DNA from: Trueperaceae bacterium
GTDB lineage: Bacteria > Deinococcota > Deinococci > Deinococcales > Trueperaceae
DNA length: 9,419 bases
Direction of reading: 5' to 3'
Assembly: GCA_007121175.1 (NCBI GenBank)
Contig: SKMG01000415.1
Coordinates: 1 to 9,419, forward strand
Shown piece after piece: positions 1-5,417 of the stretch. Numbering within the stretch: the stretch's first letter is position 1; the number at the start of each line of letters is the position of its first letter. The notes below the pieces were generated by a model. That model ran no database searches and had not been told where the DNA came from. It saw nothing but the letters and a program-made list of their open reading frames with translations. The translations under genes were made by a program, and so were the position numbers.

Positions 1-32
1 GTCTGGTCGTCGACGATCAGGACCTTCGTCAC
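1..32 (-). CDS. Response regulator, N-terminal fragment (runs off the left edge)
   Basis: Only the first ten codons are inside the window. On the minus strand they read M(GTG)-T-K-V-L-I-V-D-D-Q, the typical first beta strand and acidic pair (residues 8-9) of a CheY-type receiver domain. The GTG start overlaps the TGA of the sensor kinase (GTGA, 29-32), so the two are translationally coupled. By knowledge of the family, the partner of a HisKA_3 kinase is nearly always a NarL/LuxR-type regulator with a receiver and a C-terminal helix-turn-helix; that part lies outside the window and is inference. The phosphorylated aspartate is not visible. Confidence 0.85.
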   Translation of the reverse strand, partial: MTKVLIVDDQ

Positions 33-1207
33 GCCGCGCTCCCGAGTCGCGGGAGCCGTGCGCGCACCGTGAAGCCCTGGGCGGGGCGACTGTCGAAGCG
101 CAACTCTCCGCCGACGGCCAGCACGCGCTCGGTCATCCCGCGCAGGCCGCTGCCCGCCACGATCTCCGAGGTGCCGCTGCCGTCGTCACGCGCCTCGACC
201 ACCAACGTGCCCTCCTCGCAGCAGACGCTGACCCACACGCGCGTGGCGTCACCGTGGCGCACGGCGTTCGTCAGCGCTTCTTGGACCAGGCGCAGCACCA
301 CCTGAGCGCGCTCGGGATCGTCGACGGCGAGGGAGTCGGGCACGTCGAGGATCACCTGCGGGCGAGGGAGATCTGCCGCCATGGTCCGCAGCACGGCCGA
401 GAGGTCGATTTCGCGCTCGCGGAGGTCGCTGACGACCTCGCGCACGTCGGCGAGCAGCAAGCGGGCGATGGCGCGGGCGCGCCCGACGGGTTCGCGGGCG
501 CGGCCTTCGGCCACGTGGTCGGCGACCTCGAGCTGGAGCGAGAGCGCGGTCAGGTGGTGTCCGACGAGGTCGTGTAGCTCGCGCGCGATGCGCAGGCGCT
601 CGCCCTGCCTGGAGGCGGCCTCGAGCAGCGCTCGGGCTCCGCTCAGCTCGGCGTTCGCCAGCGCCAAGCGGTGCCGGAGCCCTCGCTCGCCGAGGAGCGC
701 CAGGGTCGTCGTGAGCGCGAAGACCTGGAAGCCGCCGTACGCGATGGTCTGGACGACCGCGGTGAGCGGCTCGTCGTAGACGGCCAGCGCCGTGAGCAGC
801 ACGACCGACGATTGGCCGACGATGAGCCAAGCCGCCGCCCGCGCCGTGACGACGTGGGCTGCCAGCGCGGCGGTGAGGATGTAGAGCACCGGCGAGAGGC
901 CGACCTGCGGCAGGCTGAGAACGGCGATGGTCGCCGTCAGCGCGGCGCTCAGCAGCGCCCATGGCTCCGCGCGGCGGCTCCAACTCCAGGGCTGGGGCGC
1001 GACGGCGGGGAAGAAGGCAACGGCGAACGTCGAGATCGCCGCGACGTGGACGATGTCCGCTACCCCGGCCTCACCGTCGGCCACGCGACGGGCGACGATC
1101 AGCGCCGTGGGCACCACGATGGCAGCGAAGGTGGCGCCCGCCGCCAGGAGGGCGAGGAGCTCGCTGCGCGGGAGCCTTCGTGGGGCTTCTCCCGGGCGGC
1201 CGTTCAC
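29..1207 (-). CDS. Sensor histidine kinase, NarL-partner type (HisKA_3 family)
   Basis: Membrane sensor that autophosphorylates on histidine and passes the phosphate to the coupled response regulator. From the GTG at 1207 it has 392 residues. About six hydrophobic segments cover residues ~18-172, with no large outer domain. A linker helix follows, then the dimerisation box with the phospho-acceptor H212 in ARELHDLVGHH. The HATPase domain shows the N box QEALTNAVRH (309-318), G1 DDGSG (341-345) and G2 GSGLRGM (352-358), so it looks catalytically intact. I chose GTG 1207 because TATACT (1215-1220) lies exactly 7 nt upstream, giving a leaderless transcript. Other in-frame starts are ATG 1258 and ATG 1396, but they add an Ala-rich, low-complexity leader, and the longest reaches into the hsp20 promoter. 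The stimulus cannot be told from sequence. Confidence 0.9.
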   Translation of the reverse strand: MNGRPGEAPRRLPRSELLALLAAGATFAAIVVPTALIVARRVADGEAGVADIVHVAAISTFAVAFFPAVAPQPWSWSRRAEPWALLSAALTATIAVLSLPQVGLSPVLYILTAALAAHVVTARAAAWLIVGQSSVVLLTALAVYDEPLTAVVQTIAYGGFQVFALTTTLALLGERGLRHRLALANAELSGARALLEAASRQGERLRIARELHDLVGHHLTALSLQLEVADHVAEGRAREPVGRARAIARLLLADVREVVSDLREREIDLSAVLRTMAADLPRPQVILDVPDSLAVDDPERAQVVLRLVQEALTNAVRHGDATRVWVSVCCEEGTLVVEARDDGSGTSEIVAGSGLRGMTERVLAVGGELRFDSRPAQGFTVRARLPRLGSAA

Positions 1208-1214
1208 GCTGCAG

Positions 1215-1220
1215 AGTATA
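1215..1220 (-). promoter_or_regulatory. Putative -10 box (TATACT) of the sensor kinase gene, leaderless
   Basis: On the minus strand TATACT is followed by 7 nt and then GTG at 1207, so transcription would start at or next to the start codon. No convincing -35 box is seen 16-18 nt upstream. It is the best match to a consensus -10 in the 1208-1388 stretch, and it is the main reason for preferring the short kinase start. Confidence 0.5.
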
Positions 1221-1331
1221 GGCGCGGGAGCACCACGCCGACGCGTGCCGGTCGTCATGGGCGACGTCGGCGACGGGCTGTCGGGGGCTCGGTACCTCGC
1301 CGGGCAGCCAGCCCGAGTCGTTGCCCGAGCC

Positions 1332-1373
1332 GCCGCTGCCTGGGCAGCGGCCTCCAGCAGCGCGGCCGCGCTG
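1332..1373. repeat. Hairpin plus 16-bp perfect palindrome upstream of the hsp20 promoter
   Basis: Positions 1332-1339 and 1344-1351 form an 8-bp perfect stem (GCCGCTGC / GCAGCGGC) with a 4-nt loop. Seven bases later lies the perfect palindrome CAGCGCGGCCGCGCTG (1358-1373), 16 bp upstream of the hsp20 -35 box. It could be an operator, the end of an antisense transcript, or only the alanine-codon-like composition of GC-rich DNA. If the kinase really started at 1396 this stretch would be Ala-rich coding sequence. Confidence 0.35.
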
Positions 1374-1388
1374 TCAAGGCGTGATGGA

Positions 1389-1409
1389 CTTGACACAACG
1401 AGACTCAGG
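1389..1409 (+). promoter_or_regulatory. HAIR-like HspR operator overlapping the hsp20 promoter
   Basis: The sequence reads CTTGACA, 7 nt, ACTCAGG. The known actinobacterial HAIR element bound by the MerR-family repressor HspR is CTTGAGT-N7-ACTCAAG, so 11 of 14 half-site bases match at exactly the right spacing. It covers the -35 box and most of the spacer of the promoter at 1390-1418, where a repressor would block RNA polymerase. A further half-site-like TGTCAAG lies at 1372-1378, a perfect inverted copy of CTTGACA at a 10-nt distance. HspR control of hsp20 (acr2) is known in Mycobacterium tuberculosis. No hspR gene is in this window. Confidence 0.65.
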
Positions 1410-1418
1410 TTTTATCCT
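1390..1418 (+). promoter_or_regulatory. Sigma-70-type promoter of hsp20
   Basis: A perfect -35 TTGACA (1390-1395) is separated by 17 bp from a -10 TATCCT (1413-1418). Transcription would start near A1425 and give a leader of about 62 nt. It is the only consensus-like -35/-10 pair noticed in the window. The overlap with the HAIR-like element suggests strong expression held back by a repressor until heat or protein stress. The leader has a small imperfect hairpin around 1434-1458 that does not cover the ribosome binding site. Confidence 0.75.
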
Positions 1419-1473
1419 ACTGCCATAGGGGCCGAACGTGCGTCTAGGCTTCGCGTTCACCCCCGATCTGCAC

Positions 1474-1480
1474 GAGGAGG
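1474..1480 (+). promoter_or_regulatory. Ribosome binding site of hsp20 (GAGGAGG)
   Basis: GAGGAGG lies 6 nt before ATG 1487, near-ideal spacing, and fixes the start of the Hsp20 gene. I see no upstream complement that would hide it as a ROSE-type RNA thermometer would. Confidence 0.85.
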
Positions 1481-1486
1481 TCAACC

Positions 1487-1930
1487 ATGGCACTGGTTCG
1501 CAATGCCCGTAACGTCCCTACCCGCTGGCCGCTCGATGATCCGTTCACGACCTTGGACCGGCTCTTCCAGGATCTCGGCGGCAGCGTCGGCAGCCGCGAG
1601 GACATGGTCTACCCCATGGATCTGTACGAGACCAACGAGGAGCTCACCATCGAGCTCGCCATCCCAGGGGTCGAGTCCGAGGACCTCGACATCAGCATCG
1701 AAGGTCGCCAGCTGACCATCCGGGCCACCATCAAGCCCGTTCCGGAGGGCGAGCAGCGGCGCTACTGGATGCAGGGCATCCCGCGCGGTCCGGTCACGCG
1801 CACCATCCGCCTGCCCGCCAACGTCGATGTCGAGAACGTCAAGGCCAACGTCCACAACGGCATGCTGACGATGCGTCTGGCGAAGGCCGCGGAGGCCAAG
1901 GTTCGCAAGGTCGAGATCGAGCAGGGCTGA
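1487..1930 (+). CDS. Small heat shock protein, Hsp20 / alpha-crystallin family
   Basis: ATP-independent cytoplasmic holdase that forms oligomers and keeps unfolding proteins soluble for refolding by DnaK/ClpB. It has 147 residues, a normal length. A short N-terminal arm with DDPFTTLDRLFQDL (residues 17-30) precedes the alpha-crystallin domain (~41-142). Seen in it are the opening strand YPMDLYETNEELTIELAIPG (42-61), the signature A-N-V-H-N-G-M-L (A120 to L127) and a C-terminal V-x-I (142-144), the motif that docks into neighbouring subunits. The start is set by GAGGAGG at 1474-1480. The gene stands alone: divergent from the sensor kinase, convergent with the M23 gene, and followed by two hairpins. 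The promoter is overlapped by a HAIR-like HspR site, which fits heat-inducible control. Confidence 0.96.
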   Translation: MALVRNARNVPTRWPLDDPFTTLDRLFQDLGGSVGSREDMVYPMDLYETNEELTIELAIPGVESEDLDISIEGRQLTIRATIKPVPEGEQRRYWMQGIPRGPVTRTIRLPANVDVENVKANVHNGMLTMRLAKAAEAKVRKVEIEQG

Positions 1931-1941
1931 GTCACGAGCCA

Positions 1942-1958
1942 CGCCCTCGATGAGGGCG
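1942..1958 (+). terminator. Small hairpin after hsp20
   Basis: CGCCCTC (1942-1948) and GAGGGCG (1952-1958) form a perfect 7-bp stem with a GAT loop, 12 nt after the hsp20 stop. There is no T run behind it, as is common for terminators in GC-rich actinobacteria. It may stabilise the mRNA 3' end or act with the larger hairpin at 1976-2002. Confidence 0.45.
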
Positions 1959-1975
1959 GGGCCGCCAGACGACCG

Positions 1976-2002
1976 GGGCCGGGTTGCTAGACGACCCGGC
2001 CC
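1976..2002. terminator. Probable two-way terminator between hsp20 and the M23 gene
   Basis: GGGCCGGGT (1976-1984) and ACCCGGCCC (1994-2002) form a perfect 9-bp GC-rich stem with a 9-nt loop. It lies between two convergent genes, 46 nt after hsp20 and 81 nt after the M23 stop on the other strand. Only TT follows on the plus strand, so a hairpin without a T tract is the best description. Confidence 0.55.
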
Positions 2003-2082
2003 TTGCCCGTGCCCGCGTGCGCCGTGCGCAGGCGCCACCGTCGCGTGGAGCAGCCGCTAGGGTCGCGAGCAGCCGTTCTCGC

Positions 2083-3186
2083 TCAGGGCACCCAGCGCGG
2101 CGGGAGGCCGGCGCTGCCGAAGAGCTGCCTCGCCATGTCGAAGATCTCTGCGGGCTCCAGGCCTTGGCCGAGGTAGCGGTCGCCGCGCCAGACCTCGACG
2201 TGCGGGTGCGGGTCGTCCTCGGTGCCCTGTGCCGCTTCGAGCGTGCCCGAGTTGCCGGTGAAGCCGATCACCTGGCCCTGTTCGACCCGCGCTCCGACGA
2301 CCACCTCCGGGGCCACGCCGGAGAGGTGCGCGTAGCGCGTCACGAAGCCGCCGGGGTGCTCGAGCCACACCTGCATGCCGCGCAGCTTGTCGAGCAAGTC
2401 GTCGGAGGTGATGAGCGAGGAGCGCGACGCTCGAATGACCTCGTCGTACTCTTCGCGGGTCATCTCCACGTAGTCGTGGTCGGCGCGCAAGACGGTGCCC
2501 GAAGCCATCGCCACGATGGGGATGCCGTAGGTGATCGAGATGCCGGACACCGCCCCATCGAAGAAGTCGAAGCCCTCGTGTACGCCGTTGCGGTACGCCC
2601 GCGGCGCGTTCGGCCAGTGCGCCGCTCGCGAGCTGAGCGTCGCGTCAGGCACCGGCACCACGTAGAGGCTCGGCCACCCCGGCCGGATCGGGATCTCGGT
2701 CAGCTCCCGCAGCCGCGGGTAGAGCGGACTGTTGCGCATCGCGGTGTTCTGGTCGGCGTAGTGCAGCACGCCCTGGCCGGCGGCGTCGACCGCCGTCGGG
2801 TCGGCGCCGGCGTTGAGCAGCAGCAGCGGTACTTCCGAGGTGCGCGCATGCCGCAGCGCGAGCATCAGCGCGGTGGCGCCGTCCGCGGCGCGCCAGTCGA
2901 TCTCTACGCCCTGCGCGAGCAGCGCCTCGATGGCGGCCGGGCTGGCGTGCTGCGCCGCCACCATCAGCGCCGTGCGGCCGTTGGCGTCGACCTGTGACGG
3001 ATCGGCGCCGCCCGAGAGGGCCGCACGGACACCGTCCACATCGTCCTGCTCCAGCGAGGTCAGCAGCGGCGGAACCGGCGGCACCCGCGGGCTCCGGTCG
3101 AAGGGGTTGGCCAGCACCCCGAACTGCCAGAGGGCGGCTAAGGCGGCGAGCGCCACGAGGATCACGGCGGCCACGAGTCTGAACAT
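2083..3186 (-). CDS. Membrane-anchored ankyrin-repeat / M23 (LytM) metallopeptidase fusion
   Basis: 367 residues. Residues ~4-24 are a hydrophobic N-terminal anchor or uncleaved signal, followed by a Pro-rich linker (31-40). Ankyrin-type repeats span ~41-145, with cores GRTALMVAAQH and GATALMLALRH. The C-terminal ~195-345 is an M23 domain. Expected zinc ligands are H203 and D207 (VHEGFDFFDG) and H329; H287 (YAHLSG) and H327 of the HxH (DDPHPHVEVW) are the expected catalytic partners. All are present, so it should be an active Zn-dependent endopeptidase on cell-wall peptides or another Gly-rich or crosslinked substrate outside the membrane. A ~35-residue acidic insertion (236-270) splits the usual core. 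The ankyrin part would face the same side as the peptidase, which is unusual. ATG 3186 has TAGCCT 6 nt upstream, so it is probably leaderless. Confidence 0.88.
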   Translation of the reverse strand: MFRLVAAVILVALAALAALWQFGVLANPFDRSPRVPPVPPLLTSLEQDDVDGVRAALSGGADPSQVDANGRTALMVAAQHASPAAIEALLAQGVEIDWRAADGATALMLALRHARTSEVPLLLLNAGADPTAVDAAGQGVLHYADQNTAMRNSPLYPRLRELTEIPIRPGWPSLYVVPVPDATLSSRAAHWPNAPRAYRNGVHEGFDFFDGAVSGISITYGIPIVAMASGTVLRADHDYVEMTREEYDEVIRASRSSLITSDDLLDKLRGMQVWLEHPGGFVTRYAHLSGVAPEVVVGARVEQGQVIGFTGNSGTLEAAQGTEDDPHPHVEVWRGDRYLGQGLEPAEIFDMARQLFGSAGLPPRWVP

Positions 3187-3192
3187 GCGACT

Positions 3193-3198
3193 AGGCTA
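3193..3198 (-). promoter_or_regulatory. Putative leaderless -10 box (TAGCCT) of the M23-ankyrin gene
   Basis: On the minus strand TAGCCT is followed by AGTCGC and then the ATG at 3186. This is the same TANNNT-6 nt-ATG arrangement as upstream of the MATE and mreB genes. There is no Shine-Dalgarno sequence and no clear -35 box. Confidence 0.5.
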
Positions 3199-3283
3199 CC
3201 CCAAGGGCGTGATGAGAACGGCGACGGCCCCGGTGCGGCCGACTGGTGGGTGACGCGGCGCCCGTCGCGCCGTGGCCAGCACG

Positions 3284-3289
3284 TACGAT
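3284..3289 (+). promoter_or_regulatory. Putative leaderless -10 box (TACGAT) of the MATE gene
   Basis: TACGAT is followed by GGCGCG and ATG 3296. The upstream GTG at 3272 would place this box inside the coding region, so the box favours ATG 3296 as the true start. No Shine-Dalgarno sequence precedes either start. Confidence 0.5.
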
Positions 3290-3295
3290 GGCGCG

Positions 3296-4636
3296 ATGCT
3301 CGTCGCCCTCGGCCGTGAGGTCCCCGCTCTGCTGCGCATCGCCCTCCCGCTGGCCTTGGCGCAGATGGCGCTCAACGGCATGGGCCTCGTCGACACGCTC
3401 ATGGTCGGCCGCTTAGGGCCCGCCGACCTCGCTGGCATCGCACTGGGCGCCATGACCTTCTTCTTCGTCACCATCGTCGCGAGCGCCACCATGTTCGCGG
3501 TCGCGCCGCTCGTCGCCCAGGCGATCGGCGCCGGAAGGCCGGCGGAGGCCGCCGAGGCCGGTCGCCACGGGGTGGTCTTGGGTGTCCTGCTGGCTCCGGC
3601 CGTGATGCTGCTGCTGTATTTCACCGGGCCGCTCTTGGGACTGCTAGGTCAGGATCCGGACACGGCCGCGCGGGCGACGGGCTACCTTCGCGCCGTCCTG
3701 TGGAGCGTGCCCGGCTTCATGCTGGTGGTGCCGCTGCGCGCGTTCCTCGAGGGCCGTGGCGAAACGCGCCCGGTGATGGTCATTGCCTTCGTCGCGGTGG
3801 GTGTGAACGTGCTGGCGAACAACGCGCTGATGTTCGGCCGCTGGGGTTTCCCGGCGCTCGGCCTGGTCGGCACCGGCTACGCGACCTCGATCGTCTACAG
3901 TTTGATGGCCGTGCTGCTGGCGCTCTACGTGGTGCGTCGCGAAGCGGAGCATCCCGTCTTGCGCTGGGCTCGCGTGAGGCGCGAGCGCCTCGGCGAGGTC
4001 GTACGCCTGGGCTGGCCGATCGCCCTCACGGTGGCGTTCGAGACCGGCCTCTTCGGCATGACCGCCTTCCTGATGGGGCTCCTGAGCCAGACCGAGCTGG
4101 CCGGTCACCAGATCGCCATCCAGAGCGCGTCGTTCACGTTCATGATCCCGCTCTCTCTCGGCGTGGCCACCTCGGTCCGCGTGGGCCAGGCGGTGGGGCG
4201 CGGCGATCCGCCGGGGACACGGATCGCGGGCTGGGTCGGCATGGGCCTCGCGGTCGGCTTCATGTGCCTGACCGCGCTGCTGTTCTGGACCGCGCCTCGC
4301 GTGGTGATCGGCTTCTACCTCGACCTCGACGACCCGGCCAACAGCGGCGTGATCGCGCACGCCAGCGCCTTCTTGCGCGTCGCGGCGATGTTCCAGCTGG
4401 TCGACGGTCTGCAGGTCTCCGCCATCGGCGCCTTGCGCGGTCTCAAGGACACCCGGGTCCCGATGCTGATCACCTTGATCGCCTACTGGCCGATCGGCAT
4501 CGGCGTCGGTGTCTACCTGGCGTTCGGGCTGGACTGGCAGGGCGTAGGCCTCTGGTACGGGCTGGTCGCCGGGCTCGCGGTCGCCGCGGTGTGGTTAGTC
4601 AGCCGCTTCGCAGCGCTGGTGCGTCGGTTACGATGA
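3296..4636 (+). CDS. MATE-family multidrug/toxin efflux transporter (NorM-like)
   Basis: Inner-membrane antiporter that exports cationic drugs or metabolites in exchange for Na+ or H+. From ATG 3296 it has 446 residues, the usual MATE size, with about twelve hydrophobic helices in two matching halves. Family marks are LVDTLMVGRLG (31-41) in TM1, the FLEGRGETRPV loop (150-160), the half-repeat WPIALTVAFETGLFG (240-254) carrying E249, QIAIQSASFTFMIPLSLGVA (272-291) and QLVDGLQVSAIGALRGLKDT (367-386) carrying D370. E249 and D370 match the acidic residues linked to cation coupling in NorM, by memory of the family. An in-frame GTG at 3272 would add 8 residues. It is divergent from the M23 gene and its stop overlaps the next small gene (ATGA, 4633-4636). 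The substrate cannot be predicted. Confidence 0.95.
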   Translation: MLVALGREVPALLRIALPLALAQMALNGMGLVDTLMVGRLGPADLAGIALGAMTFFFVTIVASATMFAVAPLVAQAIGAGRPAEAAEAGRHGVVLGVLLAPAVMLLLYFTGPLLGLLGQDPDTAARATGYLRAVLWSVPGFMLVVPLRAFLEGRGETRPVMVIAFVAVGVNVLANNALMFGRWGFPALGLVGTGYATSIVYSLMAVLLALYVVRREAEHPVLRWARVRRERLGEVVRLGWPIALTVAFETGLFGMTAFLMGLLSQTELAGHQIAIQSASFTFMIPLSLGVATSVRVGQAVGRGDPPGTRIAGWVGMGLAVGFMCLTALLFWTAPRVVIGFYLDLDDPANSGVIAHASAFLRVAAMFQLVDGLQVSAIGALRGLKDTRVPMLITLIAYWPIGIGVGVYLAFGLDWQGVGLWYGLVAGLAVAAVWLVSRFAALVRRLR

Positions 4637-4788
4637 CGCCCCGGAGGGCAACGTTGAGCACGTTCATCTCGATCTCGATCTACGCGGTGATGGTCCTGAT
4701 CGGTCTCACAGCCGCAGCGGGCGGCCTGATCATGCTGGGCCGCTGGATCATCGTGCGCACCCACGATCCCGACGCCGAGGCGCACTGA
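4633..4788 (+). CDS. Small single-pass membrane protein of unknown function
   Basis: Not recognised. Read from ATG 4633 it has 51 residues and overlaps the MATE stop by ATGA. A better translation start may be TTG 4654, which has GGAGGG (4643-4648) 5 nt upstream and gives 44 residues. Either way the product is one hydrophobic helix (about residues 11-41 of the long form, including ISIYAVMVLIGLTAAAGGLI) with a short basic segment and an acidic, polar tail ending HDPDAEAH. The position directly behind a MATE pump suggests an accessory subunit, by analogy with small proteins such as AcrZ that bind efflux pumps; this is inference. Codon use is GC-rich like its neighbours, and a stop-free membrane helix is unlikely by chance. 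Confidence 0.6.
   Translation: MTPRRATLSTFISISIYAVMVLIGLTAAAGGLIMLGRWIIVRTHDPDAEAH
4643..4648 (+). promoter_or_regulatory. Ribosome binding site (GGAGGG) deciding a TTG start
   Basis: GGAGGG is 5 nt before TTG 4654 and lies inside the reading frame if ATG 4633 is used. It supports TTG 4654 as the main start of the small membrane protein, with ATG 4633 a coupled alternative. Confidence 0.5.
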
Positions 4789-4811
4789 GAGCGCCGCGCG
4801 AGCACGGCGGC

Positions 4812-5417
4812 ATGACCGAGCGCTTGCGGGCGCTGGCCGCCGGCCGCGTCGTCGAGGTGCGCGAGGCGGCAGCCGTGCTGCGGAGCGTCTACTTCGCGGT
4901 CTTCGCCGCGCAGTCGCTGCTGGCACTCCTGCTGGGTACGGCGCTCACCAGGCTGGTCCCGGGGACGGGCGCCGCCGGAGCTGGCAGCAGCGTGCTCGGG
5001 GCGGTGCTGTTGACCGCGGCCATACTGCACCTCCCGGTGGGCTGGCTGCTGGGGCGCGCAGCGATTCGCGCCGGCGGTCGCCGCAGCGCCCTCTCGGGCA
5101 CCGTCTCGGCCGCCGTGCTGCTCTCGGTCCCCGCCTGGTTCGCCGTGTTGCTCCTGGCGTCCGGCCAGCGGCCGCTGTACCTGCTCGGCATCGTCGCCGT
5201 GCTGGCGGTCGCGGCCGGCCTCGGCCTGCCGATCACGCGGGTCGCGGCGCGCTGTGCAACGACCTTTGAGCCCGCGGCCGAGCCGGAGCCCCCGGCCGAG
5301 TCTGAGCCCGCGGCCGAGCCGGAGTCCGCGGCCGAGCCGGAGCCGGCGGCCGGCGGCCGCGCGCCGGGACGCCTCGGCAACGAGCGGAGAGCGCCGAGAG
5401 AGGAAAGCCTGCCATGA
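4812..5417 (+). CDS. Four-TM membrane protein with a PAEPE-repeat C-terminal tail, unknown function
   Basis: Not recognised. 201 residues. A short, charged N-terminus (MTERLRALAAGRVVEVREAA) is followed by four hydrophobic segments at about 26-46, 59-81, 96-116 and 121-141, so both ends should be on the same, probably cytoplasmic, side. The tail (150-201) is built of six-residue units of the type PAAEPE, then a Gly/Arg-rich basic end. The tail is probably disordered and is encoded by an 18-bp tandem repeat. The gene starts 23 bp after the small membrane gene with no clear Shine-Dalgarno sequence, and its TGA overlaps the ATG of the transpeptidase-like gene (ATGA, 5414-5417), so it is probably co-translated with it. 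Length may vary between relatives because of the repeat. Confidence 0.75.
   Translation: MTERLRALAAGRVVEVREAAAVLRSVYFAVFAAQSLLALLLGTALTRLVPGTGAAGAGSSVLGAVLLTAAILHLPVGWLLGRAAIRAGGRRSALSGTVSAAVLLSVPAWFAVLLLASGQRPLYLLGIVAVLAVAAGLGLPITRVAARCATTFEPAAEPEPPAESEPAAEPESAAEPEPAAGGRAPGRLGNERRAPREESLP
5271..5342 (+). repeat. 18-bp tandem repeat, four units, inside the four-TM protein gene
   Basis: Units at 5271-5288, 5289-5306, 5307-5324 and 5325-5342. Units 1 and 3 are identical (CCCGCGGCCGAGCCGGAG), unit 4 differs by one base and unit 2 by a few. A degenerate fifth copy follows at 5343-5360. Each unit encodes P/S-A/P-A-E-P/S-E, so expansion or loss keeps the frame and changes only the tail length. Confidence 0.85.

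Noticed and set aside
1208..1396. Upstream extension of the sensor kinase to ATG 1258 or ATG 1396
   Set aside because: The added residues are low-complexity and Ala/Arg/Pro-rich, the longest form reaches into the hsp20 -35 box, and a TATACT box 7 nt before GTG 1207 offers a simple start. Not excluded with certainty.
1425..1486. ROSE-type RNA thermometer or CIRCE element in the hsp20 leader
   Set aside because: No sequence complementary to GAGGAGG that would hide the ribosome site, and no TTAGCACTC-N9-GAGTGCTAA; the HAIR-like element explains heat control better.
1984..2997. Plus-strand open frame (337 codons) over the M23-ankyrin gene
   Set aside because: The minus-strand frame carries complete M23 and ankyrin motifs; the plus-strand translation is His/Arg/Val-rich without any known motif.
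4629..4634. TACGAT at the MATE stop as an internal promoter for the small membrane gene
   Set aside because: It matches the MATE gene's own box, but the bases are also the last MATE codons and there is no -35; translational coupling is enough to explain expression.
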